In this document: positions 44,501 through 52,852 of the stretch, in pieces
Numbering within the stretch: the stretch's first letter is position 1
Layout of the letters: each line of letters begins with the position of its first letter
Program-made: the position numbers and the translations under genes
Notes under the pieces: model-generated
What the model was told of the DNA's origin: nothing
Databases searched by the model: none
Seen by the model: only the letters and a program-made list of their open reading frames with translations
Source of the DNA: Kribbella sp. VKM Ac-2569
GTDB lineage: Bacteria; Actinomycetota; Actinomycetes; Propionibacteriales; Kribbellaceae
Assembly (NCBI RefSeq): GCF_004216905.1
Contig: NZ_SGXJ01000003.1
Span: 868,001 to 932,000, forward strand
Direction: 5' to 3'
DNA: 64,000 nt

Positions 44501-44800
44501 ATGAACCACAAGCGCATCATCATCACCGCACCCGTCCTCGCCGTCGCCGCCCTCGCGTTCGCATCGGCGGAGTCGAACGCCAAGGTCCCAGCCAACGAAC
44601 CCCATCCCGCTGTGGTCGCACCGCGCGATCCCGCCCCGTCGAACTACGCAGTCCCGACCCAGCCCGCCACCAGCTCCACCATCGTCTCGGACGACAACAC
44701 AGCCGAGGCATTCCAAGCCGCCGCATCAGGCCTCGGCGGAGCCGGCATCGCCCTCGCCGCCATGTGGCTCTACCGACGCCACCAGACCCACACCGCCTAG
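44501..44800 (+). CDS. Small exported membrane protein
   Basis: A 99-residue protein with an N-terminal signal/anchor (MNHKRIIITAPVLAVAALAFA), a Pro/Thr-rich extracellular stretch, and a C-terminal helix (GLGGAGIALAAMWLYRRH) with a basic tail. AGGGGA precedes the ATG at 44501, which is better than the upstream frame start. It is divergent from the LAL regulator and may be its target. Similar small proteins next to LAL genes are common in actinomycetes (from memory, not verified). Confidence 0.6.
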   Translation: MNHKRIIITAPVLAVAALAFASAESNAKVPANEPHPAVVAPRDPAPSNYAVPTQPATSSTIVSDDNTAEAFQAAASGLGGAGIALAAMWLYRRHQTHTA

Positions 44801-44807
44801 CAGTGCT

Positions 44808-44963
44808 CTAGATCCAACCCCGGACCACAACAGGGCAAGCGCCGTTTAGCTTCACGATCTGGTCGATCATCGAGACAAGACCGCTGGGGCCACTGACGCC
44901 GACGCTGTAGCCGCGGCCAACGGCCTGGGGCAGGATGTGCAGAGTCCCGTCTTCGAGACGGGC
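44808..44963 (-). pseudogene. C-terminal remnant of an unidentified protein
   Basis: The minus strand encodes 51 codons with coding-like composition (LEDGTLHILPQAVGRGYSVG, then VSMIDQIVKLNGACPVVVRG), ending at TAG 44810-44808. An in-frame TAG (44966-44964) cuts it off upstream and no start codon with an RBS is seen. I do not recognise the family. It looks like the tail of a decayed gene. Confidence 0.3.
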
Positions 44964-45001
44964 CTACTGCATACAGCAGGTCGGAGAGGACTGATCGCTC
45001 G

Positions 45002-45979
45002 ATGGATGGCAGTGACTCCGGATCAAACCAGGTCGCAGTCGCACTGCGCCTAGCCTCCTTCCAACTTGCCAAAGACATCTTCTTCGCCGAGCCGGCAGGA
45101 CTCTCGCGAGATCGAATGAAGCGTGCACTCGATGCCATCGAGCGTTCGCTACGTGAGGACGCCGGCGAGTTCTACGTCCGCGGTGCGACGCCGGATCTGA
45201 CGGCAATGCTTGATGGCACTTCCCTGAACGATCGACATGCGTTTCTCCTCGAGGTCGTCACAGCGCAGCCCTTCGCACCGTACTGGTTCGAGTGGACGAA
45301 ACCCCGCCGTGCTGAGCACCGAGAGGCGATCCGCCGGCTGGCTGGGAACTCGCTTGGCATGGAGGTCGAGGACGCCGAGCGAATCGAGGTGACGTGGCAC
45401 CGGCTCCAGCGCGACGAGTCAAAGGCAACTCGCACCCGAAGGGGTTTGAGCGACTATGCCCTGTGGGGGCTCGCGGCCGCCGCTGTGGCAGGAGTTGCTG
45501 TGATGGCCGGGCCGGTGATTGCGGTGCTCATGCCAGCCGCGGCGGGTCTCTCCGGAGCGGCCGCCATCTCCGCAGGTATGGCGCAACTCGGCTTCGGATC
45601 GATCGCAGCCGGCGGCCTGGGCATGACCGGTGGCATGTGGATGCTGGGTGTGGCTGGTGGAGTCGTTGGACTCGGAAGTGCGGCAGGCATTCGTACTGCG
45701 CTGCACGAAGCGGTCGGTACGCCAGGTGCAGGCGAGCTCTTACGTATCGAAGTGGTCAAGCTTCTCGCGTCGGCGACCCTGGCGAAGCAGCTTGGCTGGT
45801 TCGGCGGCGACCTCGGCCCGTTCGTGGCAGCGATAGACCGGATCGACACCGAGGTGGACGAGCAACTGGCCGTCGAGCAATCGCGCAACGACCCGAAGGC
45901 ACCTCGGCTGGAGGAGCTAGCGACGCTGCGGCAGTCGCTGGACTTCGCGCGTGAACAGCTCCGCGGGCTCACTGCCTGA
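45002..45979 (+). CDS. Unknown protein with glycine-rich membrane region
   Basis: A 325-residue protein of no family I recognise. Residues 1-145 are soluble and charged. Residues ~151-230 are a long Gly/Ala/Met-rich hydrophobic region (around VMAGPVIAVLMPAAAG and GGMWMLGVAGGVVGLG), enough for two to four helices with glycine-zipper spacing. The tail (~235-325) is soluble and acidic. It might be a pore-forming or membrane-remodelling protein, but this rests on composition only. An RBS-like GGAGAGGA is 12 bp before the ATG. Upstream lies a gene remnant. Confidence 0.6.
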   Translation: MDGSDSGSNQVAVALRLASFQLAKDIFFAEPAGLSRDRMKRALDAIERSLREDAGEFYVRGATPDLTAMLDGTSLNDRHAFLLEVVTAQPFAPYWFEWTKPRRAEHREAIRRLAGNSLGMEVEDAERIEVTWHRLQRDESKATRTRRGLSDYALWGLAAAAVAGVAVMAGPVIAVLMPAAAGLSGAAAISAGMAQLGFGSIAAGGLGMTGGMWMLGVAGGVVGLGSAAGIRTALHEAVGTPGAGELLRIEVVKLLASATLAKQLGWFGGDLGPFVAAIDRIDTEVDEQLAVEQSRNDPKAPRLEELATLRQSLDFAREQLRGLTA

Positions 45980-46198
45980 TATCGGGTCAGAGCGTGCGTG
46001 GGCTGCAGTCCGCCAGCCTCAGCGCCACGGCCGACATGCTGGGCCCCGGAGACGTTCGGTCACAAGCATGTACCGAGTGCACCGCGCGGGTGTCGGCGCC
46101 AGCGCGTTCACTCTCACTGGCGTTGAGCGGCTGAAAGTGAACTGAAAGCGGTGGGTGGTGTGATCTGGGGACACGGATCGCTTACCTGGGGAGAGAAT

Positions 46199-46564
46199 AT
46201 GAAACGGGTCAAGTACGGCGTCGGCGTTATGGCTCTGGCGGCGGGGGTTCTGAGCAGTTCGTCGGTGGCGGGTGCTGCGCCTGCGTCCGACGCCGGTGCG
46301 GCGGGGTGGCCGATTTGTGAGCGTTCGCGGATCTGCATCTGGCAGGGCGCGCAATTCGAAGGGTTCATCAAGCTGACGCAGGTGCCGGTGACGCCTGGGT
46401 CGTGCCGGCTTATCTGGTTCGGCGGAAGCTCGGTCTTCAACAACTCGTCGGTCACGCAACGGCTCTACACGAGCAAGAACTGCACGGGTACCCCTCGACG
46501 CGATGTCGCGCCGGGTGCGTACATCTCTGATCTCGGCTACGAGTACTACTCGCTGGGCGGCTGA
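46199..46564 (+). CDS. Secreted peptidase inhibitor I36-like protein
   Basis: A 121-residue protein with a signal peptide (MKRVKYGVGVMALAAGV, cleavage near AGAAPA) and the I36-type start CERSRICIWQGAQFEG (two of four Cys), followed by a beta-rich domain with NNSSVTQRLYTSKNC. The fold is related to SMPI-type Streptomyces inhibitors of metalloproteases; activity is unproven. A good RBS (GGGGAGAG) precedes the ATG at 46199. It is the third small secreted Cys-domain gene of this window, after 20220 and 20838. Confidence 0.72.
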   Translation: MKRVKYGVGVMALAAGVLSSSSVAGAAPASDAGAAGWPICERSRICIWQGAQFEGFIKLTQVPVTPGSCRLIWFGGSSVFNNSSVTQRLYTSKNCTGTPRRDVAPGAYISDLGYEYYSLGG

Positions 46565-46581
46565 GGTACGCCCACGCTACT

Positions 46582-46684
46582 GGTGTCGCCAGTCCCCCGC
46601 CCGGAGCCACCGGCGGGTGGAGCCGCCGCCCGCATGGCCAGGCGCGAGGCCCCGTCGGCAGGCACGCCGGGGACTGGCGACACC
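46582..46684. repeat. Dispersed 103-bp repeat with 16-bp inverted ends, copy 1
   Basis: The element starts with GGTGTCGCCAGTCCCC (46582-46597) and ends with the exact inverse GGGGACTGGCGACACC (46669-46684). The interior is GC-rich, with CACCGGCGGGTGG at its centre-left. Copy 2 lies at 63522-63625 in the opposite orientation, with extended identity including the core. It carries no ORF of its own. It abuts an SDR gene fragment, so it may be a MITE-like or REP-like mobile repeat. Confidence 0.75.
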
Positions 46685-46838
46685 AAGGACTCGGCAGCGC
46701 TCGCCCTGAGCACGATCGCCGAGTCGGCCTCCGCGATCAGCGCGGTGCCGCCTGCGGTCTCGATCTCGGTGGCAAGGATCTCGAGCCGGTCGCGGCGTCG
46801 GGCCACGAGTACGACGGACGCGTGGCCCCGTACAACCT
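46685..46838 (-). pseudogene. Short-chain dehydrogenase fragment
   Basis: The minus strand encodes GHASVVLVARRRDRLEILATEI and AGGTALIAEADS, the N-terminal Rossmann part of an SDR oxidoreductase. The glycine-rich TGxxxGIG motif upstream and all catalytic residues are missing. The frame runs directly into repeat copy 1 at 46684. This is a gene remnant next to the repeat. Confidence 0.6.
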
Positions 46839-46847
46839 GACACCGGA

Positions 46848-47579
46848 TCACAGGCCGGTCAGGAACAGTGCGCCCGCGGCGAGCAATCCGATCTCGACCA
46901 GCAGGACGAAGACGCGGTCGCTGATGCGGCCGACGATCTTCTTGCCCGTCCACGCGCCGAGCAGTGTGGCCGGCGTGAGTGCGGCGCCGTACAGCAGAAC
47001 CCGCGTGGTGAGCAGGTCCCCAACGCCGTACGTCGCGATCTTGGTGACATGCATCGTGAGCGCGCTGGCGGCCTCGGTGCCGATGTACGCGGCACGAGTG
47101 AGTCCAGCGGCGAGGAAGAACGGCGCGGTGAGCGGGCCGACCGAGCCGAGCAGCGCCGACCCGAGACCAGACGCGGCACCGACGGCGGCGAAAGCCGGCT
47201 GCGAGGGTGGTCGCGGTTGACGCCGGACCCGTCGCCAGACGACCACCCCAATGAGGAACACACCGAGCAGCCGCTTGAGCACCGGCAGCGGCGCGTGGGT
47301 CAGCAACACGCCACCGATCACCGCACACGGTACGGCGCCGAGTGCGAACCAGCCGATCATCGACCGGTGCAGCTCACGGCGGTTGAGCCAGACCCGCGAA
47401 CCGTTGCTGGACAACTGCGTCAAGGTGAGCATCGGTACGGCGGTCCGCAGCCCGAACAGAACGGTGAACACCGGAAGCAGCAAGACCCCACCACCGAATC
47501 CAGCGACCGCCGACAACAGTGCGAGCCCGAACGCCGCAGCCGAGGCCGCCGCCAGCGTGAACAAGACGCCCTCCGTCAT
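46848..47579 (-). CDS. TSUP (TauE/SafE) family membrane transporter
   Basis: A 243-residue membrane protein with about eight helices and TSUP features: GFGGGVLLLPVFTVLFGL near the N-terminus and the internally repeated GLGSALLGSVGPLTAPF in the second half. TSUP carriers export sulfite, sulfoacetate or related anions, or import organic acids; the substrate is not predictable. The start is the ATG at 47579, which overlaps the DUF1232 stop codon as ATGA, so the genes are coupled. It is the last gene of a micro-ORF, DUF1232, TSUP operon. Confidence 0.88.
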   Translation of the reverse strand: MTEGVLFTLAAASAAAFGLALLSAVAGFGGGVLLLPVFTVLFGLRTAVPMLTLTQLSSNGSRVWLNRRELHRSMIGWFALGAVPCAVIGGVLLTHAPLPVLKRLLGVFLIGVVVWRRVRRQPRPPSQPAFAAVGAASGLGSALLGSVGPLTAPFFLAAGLTRAAYIGTEAASALTMHVTKIATYGVGDLLTTRVLLYGAALTPATLLGAWTGKKIVGRISDRVFVLLVEIGLLAAGALFLTGL

Positions 47580-47995
47580 CGGGAGTTGCGCAGGCCGGTC
47601 AGCCGTGCGACGGCGTCGAACCCGTCCGGAGTGCCTGGCCAATGCGCGCGAACAGCCTCGATGCCTGCGTGACGGACGACGCTGCGCAGTACGGCGGTGA
47701 CGATGATCGCGTCGTCGGCGTACCCGAGCACCGGGATGAAGTCGGGGATCAGATCGATCGGAAACGCCAGATAGACCATCAACAGTCCCAACCTCACCCG
47801 CACACCGCGCGGCAAGCTCTTGTCAGCCGCGAGCCGGCGCAGCAGACGCAACACGTCGGGCAGCACCCGAAGCGCCTCGCGCAGCAACCCACCACGCGGC
47901 CGGACAATGACCAGCGCGATAACCAGAGCAAGCCAAACCAGGACGACAGCGGCGACTACGCCGACGACCAGGTCCACCCACACCGACCCCGTCAC
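47576..47995 (-). CDS. DUF1232 (YkvA-like) membrane-associated protein
   Basis: A 139-residue protein with an N-terminal transmembrane helix (VVGVVAAVVLVWLALVIALV) and the DUF1232 signature FPIDLIPDFIPVLGYADDAI at ~78-97, which forms a hydrophobic hairpin. YkvA-type proteins are widespread and of unknown function. It starts at a GTG overlapping the stop of an upstream 58-codon ORF (GTGA) and ends by overlapping the TSUP start (ATGA). Confidence 0.85.
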   Translation of the reverse strand: MTGSVWVDLVVGVVAAVVLVWLALVIALVIVRPRGGLLREALRVLPDVLRLLRRLAADKSLPRGVRVRLGLLMVYLAFPIDLIPDFIPVLGYADDAIIVTAVLRSVVRHAGIEAVRAHWPGTPDGFDAVARLTGLRNSR

Positions 47996-48168
47996 GACCG
48001 GTCCAATGTCCCGAAGTAGTCGCGATCCGCAATCTTGCCCGGCCAGGTGCTGAAGCGTTGCAAGTCAGCCTCAGACCCCTCCACCTCGGCGTACTCATCG
48101 CGAGCCGGAAGCCGACAAACCGACTGCTGCAGGTAGAGCGCCGCCGCCCCCGCACTCGACACACTCAC
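47992..48168 (-). CDS. Small 58-residue ORF coupled to DUF1232
   Basis: This reading frame starts at GTG 48168 and ends in TGA 47994-47992, which forms a GTGA overlap with the DUF1232 start. The translation is not low-complexity: it contains LYLQQSVCRLPARDEY and LQRFSTWPGKIADRDYFG. The overlap and amino-acid composition support a real protein. I know of no family for it. The start is uncertain (GTG at 48162 is another option), and no strong RBS is seen. Confidence 0.45.
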   Translation of the reverse strand: MSVSSAGAAALYLQQSVCRLPARDEYAEVEGSEADLQRFSTWPGKIADRDYFGTLDRS

Positions 48169-48354
48169 GACCCAAGCATCTCACGGAGCAGTGACGGATC
48201 AAGAATTTGCCCACAGCAACATTTCGAGCAGCTCAAGGTCAGCGGCCAAGGCGTTGTCGCTCGGTATTGCGGGGTTGTCGTTCCTCTCCTGAAGCGTGAC
48301 GGCACGGTCGACCCGGCGCACAGTCTGACCAGAAGGGGCGACCCGGGGTGCGAT

Positions 48355-48648
48355 GTGGGCGTTGAGTGGCAGCTGTTTGAGTCAGGTCCGGCGGACGCCG
48401 AACACACTGTGCTGTTGCTTCCTGGCGGCATGTGCAGCGCGCGCTCGTGCCACTCGGGCGTACCGACGTGGGTCGTCCACGCCGAGAAGGGCGACGGCGG
48501 GCTCACCGGCGCCGAGCGGCGCACGCTAGAGGCATGTTCGACGGTCAAGATCGTGACGATTCCGGGCAGCGTGTTCTTCCTGCCGAACGAGGTGCCCGAC
48601 CAGATCGCGTCTGTCATCAACGATGCCGTCGCCGCGGTCAACGCGTGA
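48355..48648 (+). pseudogene. Alpha/beta hydrolase with internal deletion
   Basis: The first ~35 codons (VEWQLFESGPADAEHTVLLL, then PGGMCSARS) match the start of an alpha/beta hydrolase up to the oxyanion strand. The remaining codons (SGVPTWVVHAEKGDGGLTGA, and later PGSVFFLPNEVPDQIASVI) match its last ~70 residues, including a His-less tail. The middle, with the nucleophile elbow, is missing, so the product cannot be catalytic. A start at GTG 48355 is likely if it is translated. It sits directly upstream of the AraC regulator. Confidence 0.55.
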
Positions 48649-48780
48649 TTCCAGAGCCGGAGACCAACGCTATTGTCGCGAGAACCGGACGACGCCGGCC
48701 GGAGACTGGCAACGAGGCCGGCTCGATGCTGGCGGCGGCGCGGCTGGACCATCCTGGCGCGCGTCGGCGATGCTGTGGGT

Positions 48781-49620
48781 GTGGAGTACGTGTCCAGAGT
48801 GCCGCGACCGCCGCTGGACGGGCTGATCGACGACCTCTACTACTTGGAGGGTGCGCCGCCGTACGCCCGGCTGACGCTGCCGCCGATGCCGTCGGCGTTG
48901 CTCATCGTCAACCTCGGGGCGCCGTTCCGCATCCGCGCCGGCACCGACATCGAGACGGCCGAGTACGCCGACGGCTGCGTGGTCACCATGCCCACCCGTG
49001 CGTTGGAGTTCGGCTACCCACCCCGGACCCGGTCCGTCGGCGTGCACGTCAAGCCGTGGGGGCTGGCGCCGTTCCTGCCGATGCCCGCGGCCGAGCTGTG
49101 TGACCGGCCGGTGACGGTCGAGCAGGTTTGGGGCCGGCCCGCCGTTGCTGAGCTGCGGGACCGGCTGGCCACGGCGAACGGACCGCACGAGATGCTGACG
49201 CTGCTCGAGGAGGAGCTGATGCGACGGCTGTGCGAGACCGCCGGCCTAGGGCTGGTCCGCCATACGAGCAGTGTCATCGCGACGACCACTGGGGCGGTGG
49301 CGATCGGCGACCTGAGCGTGGCAGCCGGTGTCAGCACCACTCATCTGGCACAGCGGTTCAAGGAGCTCATCGGCGTCACGCCGAAGCGGCTCGCCCGCAC
49401 CTACCGCTTCACCGCCACCGTGTTCGCGATCAACCCCGAAGGACCGATCGACTGGGGCGAGCTCGCCGCCGGCGCAGGCTACTTCGACCAGGCCCACTTC
49501 GGCCACGAGTTCCGGGCGTTCACCGGGCTCACTCCGACCCGGTACGTCGAAGTCCGGCGGCGGTTCCTGCGCGAACATCCCGGCCACGTGTTCGACGGCT
49601 GGCCGCTGCCGGCCGATTGA
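48781..49620 (+). CDS. AraC-family transcriptional regulator
   Basis: A 279-residue regulator with an N-terminal AraC-like sensor domain (PPYARLTLPPMPSALLIVNL, DGCVVTMPTRALEFGY) and a C-terminal double helix-turn-helix (VAAGVSTTHLAQRFKELIGV, AGAGYFDQAHFGHEFRAFTG). The family start is near VEYVSRVPRPPLDGLI, so I use the GTG at 48781 rather than the in-frame ATG at 48673. It lies 66 bp upstream of the RibD-like reductase on the same strand and probably regulates it. Confidence 0.85.
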   Translation: MEYVSRVPRPPLDGLIDDLYYLEGAPPYARLTLPPMPSALLIVNLGAPFRIRAGTDIETAEYADGCVVTMPTRALEFGYPPRTRSVGVHVKPWGLAPFLPMPAAELCDRPVTVEQVWGRPAVAELRDRLATANGPHEMLTLLEEELMRRLCETAGLGLVRHTSSVIATTTGAVAIGDLSVAAGVSTTHLAQRFKELIGVTPKRLARTYRFTATVFAINPEGPIDWGELAAGAGYFDQAHFGHEFRAFTGLTPTRYVEVRRRFLREHPGHVFDGWPLPAD

Positions 49621-49686
49621 TTTCTTACAAGAGCGACAGCTCACGACACGCTAATTTGGGGGCACCCCAGAGCAGAGGAGAGCCCC

Positions 49687-50268
49687 GTGGGCAAGGTGGT
49701 CATGTACAGCTCGGTGTCGGTGGACGGCTTCGTCGCGGACGAGAACGACCAGCCCGGACCGCTGTTCGACTGGCTGACCAGCGGTGACGTCCCGTTGGAC
49801 GAGAGCGGCGTGGTGAAGGTGTCGCAGGTGTCCTACGACTACACCCGGACGTACTGGGACCAGATCGGGGTGACAGTCGCCGGCCGCCACGTCTTCGACA
49901 TGACCGACGGCTGGGACGGGAAACCTCCGGGCGGGATCGACCACGTGGTCGTCGTGACGCACCGACCTGCGCCCGAGGGCTGGGACCCCGAGGCGCCGTT
50001 TCACTTCGTCGACGGCGTCGAGGCAGCCATGGCCAAGGCGCAAGAGCTTGCGGGCGACCGCATCGTCGAGGTCGCCGCCGGTGACGTCGGTGGCCAGATG
50101 CTTGCCGCGGGCCTGGTCGACGAGGTGCGCATGGACGTCGTACCCGTCGTGTTGGGGTCCGGCAAGCGCTACTTCGGGTCGGTCGAAGCGCAGCACCTGT
50201 TGGAGGATCCTGACGTGGTGATTCAGGGCAACCGGGTGCTTCACCTGCGCTATCAGGTGCGCCGCTGA
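49687..50268 (+). CDS. RibD C-terminal/DHFR-fold reductase
   Basis: A 193-residue NADPH-binding reductase of the dihydrofolate-reductase fold (RibD C-terminal family): VVMYSSVSVDGFVADENDQPG at the start, then VEVAAGDVGGQMLAAGLVDE and PVVLGSGKRYFG. These stand-alone proteins are of unknown substrate, unlike the riboflavin enzyme. It starts at a GTG preceded by GAGGAG. It follows the AraC gene. Confidence 0.85.
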   Translation: MGKVVMYSSVSVDGFVADENDQPGPLFDWLTSGDVPLDESGVVKVSQVSYDYTRTYWDQIGVTVAGRHVFDMTDGWDGKPPGGIDHVVVVTHRPAPEGWDPEAPFHFVDGVEAAMAKAQELAGDRIVEVAAGDVGGQMLAAGLVDEVRMDVVPVVLGSGKRYFGSVEAQHLLEDPDVVIQGNRVLHLRYQVRR

Positions 50269-50295
50269 TCGACCTGAGCGGGTACGCGAAGAATC

Positions 50296-51081
50296 TCAGG
50301 GTTTGAGGGCGCGGGTGGCGAAGTAGCCAGGCAGCCAGCCTGCGGTCGCGTCGGAATGGTGCGGGGCCTCCTCGAACCCTGTGATCACGAAGCCGGCGGC
50401 CAGCTGCCCGCCGATCTGCTCGGCCATCGTGTGGCTGTACTCCAGCGGCGCGTTGGCTCCCCACAGCCGCTCACGCTCCTCCGCCGGGACGTGCGTCAGG
50501 TCGCTGTACGGCAGGCGGTGGCGGACGACCAACTCCCCGCGGGTGTCCATGGCCTCGTTGTCGAACAGGTACACGTCAGGGTTGAGGAAGCCGCACAGCA
50601 GCGCGCCACCCGGCCGCAGCACCCGGAAGCACTCGCGCCACACGGGTGCGAGCTCGGGCACGAACAGGTTCGAGACCGGGTTGAAGACGAGGTCGAACGA
50701 GGAGTCGTCGAACTCCGACAGGTCGCGCATGTCGCCCAGTACCGTGCGCAGCTCCAGACCCTCGCGCTCCGCGACCATCTGATCCTGGGCGAGCTGACGC
50801 GGCGAGTTGTCGAAGACCGTGACCCGCGCGCCGGCCGCAGCGAGCGTCGGGCCTTGCTGCCCACCACCCGAGCCCAGGCCGAGAATGTCTACATCGGACA
50901 GGTCGGCGGGGAACCACGCCCTATCGACCGGCCGGTACCCGATGAGCACCACGGACCAGTCACCGGCGCGTGCCCGCGCAACGGTCTCGGGAGTGACCGG
51001 CCGCGACCACTCGTTGCCACTCTCAACCTCAAGGTCCCACGCCGCACGATTGTGCGCTACCGGATCAACGCTCACGCGCAT
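50296..51081 (-). CDS. SAM-dependent methyltransferase
   Basis: A 261-residue class I methyltransferase with the nucleotide motif ILGLGSGGGQQG (~71-82), VFDNSPRQL (second strand), VLGDMRDLSEF and FDLVFNPVSNLFV. It matches the group of small-molecule methyltransferases without a defined substrate. It starts at the ATG of MRVSVDPVAHN. The 180 bp downstream of its start on the other side (51082-51259) contain no gene I can support. Confidence 0.88.
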   Translation of the reverse strand: MRVSVDPVAHNRAAWDLEVESGNEWSRPVTPETVARARAGDWSVVLIGYRPVDRAWFPADLSDVDILGLGSGGGQQGPTLAAAGARVTVFDNSPRQLAQDQMVAEREGLELRTVLGDMRDLSEFDDSSFDLVFNPVSNLFVPELAPVWRECFRVLRPGGALLCGFLNPDVYLFDNEAMDTRGELVVRHRLPYSDLTHVPAEERERLWGANAPLEYSHTMAEQIGGQLAAGFVITGFEEAPHHSDATAGWLPGYFATRALKP

Positions 51082-51259
51082 ACGCTAACGCCCCACCGAC
51101 GACCGCCGCCGAGGCGCATACCTTCAGCTTCTGGTCCGGGCCTGGTTGCTGTCTCCGTTGCAGGAGCGGACGCGGCGCGGCACTCCCCCTACGAGTCAGC
51201 GGCGGCCGTCCTCCTGGGGTCTGCCGAGCCCAGGAGGTCATTGTGTTGTCGGGCTGCGG

Positions 51260-52797
51260 TCAGGCGAACGGGACGAGGCCCGGTTGGCAGACGGTGCCGT
51301 GGGGCGGCAGGGTGCCGGCGACGAGGTAGCGCTCGAGGATCTGGTCGGCGCACTCGCTGCCGGTATCGCGTGCGGTGTGACCCCAGCCGTCGACGGTCAG
51401 CAGCCTGCTGCCCAGCAGCAGGTCGGTCATCAGCACAGCGTTGCGGTGGCCGGTCGCGGGGTCGTAGCGGTTGTTGATCACTAGGGCAGGGTGCGCCGTA
51501 CGGACCCGCCAAGGGCCGGTGTAGCGGTCGGTATCCGTGGCCGGCCAGGCCGCGCACGGCAGGGAGAGGTAGGCCCAGAACGCGCCGACGTGCGGGCCTG
51601 GCGGTCTGCGGCAGCCGCGGCGTGGGCGTAGTCGGATGGTTCGGCGGGGTTGCGGGTGTCGCTGCAGACACTCGCGAACAGCGACTCCCGCGTGTTGCTC
51701 GCGGGCGGATCGTGGGTGGCGGCGGGTCCGCTCGGTACTCGCGCGATCGACCCGGGACTGGTTGCGGCGTACACCTGCTGCAGGATGGAGGCCGCGAATG
51801 CCCAGTCGGCGGCCCGGTACAGCGAGGCAAGGGTGAAGTCGACCAGTAGGGCGTAGCCGAAGACCAGGCCGTCGGGCAGGACGAGGGGATTCTCGCGGAG
51901 CCGCGCCGCGAGCGTGGCGAACTTGGTCCGTGGGTGGCCTCCGGTGGCGAAGTCGCAGCGCGGACCGGCTGCGGCGCACAGCGTGAAGAACTGGTCGAGG
52001 GTCTCGGAGGCGGCCAGGTGGGCGTTGACCCGGACGAAGGGAACAGATTTCGGTGAGCCCGCCGGGTAGGCCGTCGGGTCGGTGTTCCCGTCGAGCGCCA
52101 GCGCCCGTACCTTGCCCGGGAAGAGATTGGCGTACGTCGCGCCGAGGTAGGTGCCATAGGAGTAGCCGACGTAGCTGAGCTTCGCATCGCCGACCGCCTT
52201 CCGCATCGCGTCGAGGTCCCGGGCGACGTTCGCGGTCGACAGGTGCGGCAGCAGCCACCCTGACCGCGCCTGGCAACGCCGGGCCAGTTCGGCCGCCAGG
52301 TTGGCGGCGGCGTTCAGCTCGGGGCGGTTGATCGGGAGCGGGTTGTACCCGGCGAAGAACTGTGCCTGGTCCGCGGCGGTGTCGAAGCATTGGACCGGCG
52401 TGCTGGCGCCGACTCCGCGCGGGTCCATCCCGACGATGTCGAAGCGAGCGCGGACGCCGGCCGGATAGGCGGAGCGGGCCGATTCCTGGACGTACTGGAC
52501 CGCGGAGTTGCCTGGTCCGCCAGGGTTGACGAACAGGGACCCGATCCGTCCCGCCGGGTCGGTTGCCGGCAGCCGGAGCAGTGCCAGTTCGATGCTGCGG
52601 CCGTCCGGTTTGTCGTAGTCCAGCGGTACGCGGGCAGTCGCACACTCGAACCCGTCGCCGCAGTCCTGCCAGGCCAGCCGTGGCTGGTTGGTCGGGTCCT
52701 CGCTGTTCGTGGCTGTCGCGCCGGCCGACGGCACCCAGCTGAGCAGTGTGAGCGCCGCGGTGACGCAGCCAATGATCCGTGCCGGGTGTTGTCGCAT
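51260..52797 (-). pseudogene. Secreted TAP-like hydrolase, frameshifted
   Basis: The N-terminal frame begins with a signal peptide (MRQHPARIIGCVTAALTLLS, cleavage near AGATA) and covers the nucleophile Ser in VGYSYGTYLG. Near 51593 the frame ends its homology at ADRQAR and the correct sequence continues in another frame with HVGAFWAYLSLPCAAWP, NNRYDPATGH (Asp) and DGWGHTA (His). One inserted base would restore a ~512-residue enzyme. So this is a single-base deletion, real or a sequencing artefact. It is a paralogue of the hydrolase at 24571. Confidence 0.8.
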
Positions 52798-52852
52798 CGG
52801 AGCCTCCTGGTATCGGCGATGTGGTGATGGTGTCGAGGTTTGGTCAAGCCGG

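Noticed and set aside
46583..46840. ORFs within the 46.6-kb repeat
   Set aside because: Both copies are short, GC-rich and give unrelated translations in different frames, so the repeat is noncoding.
48673..48780. Upstream in-frame ATG of the AraC gene as the true start
   Set aside because: The extra residues are Arg-rich and the family begins near VEYVSRVPRP at the GTG 48781.
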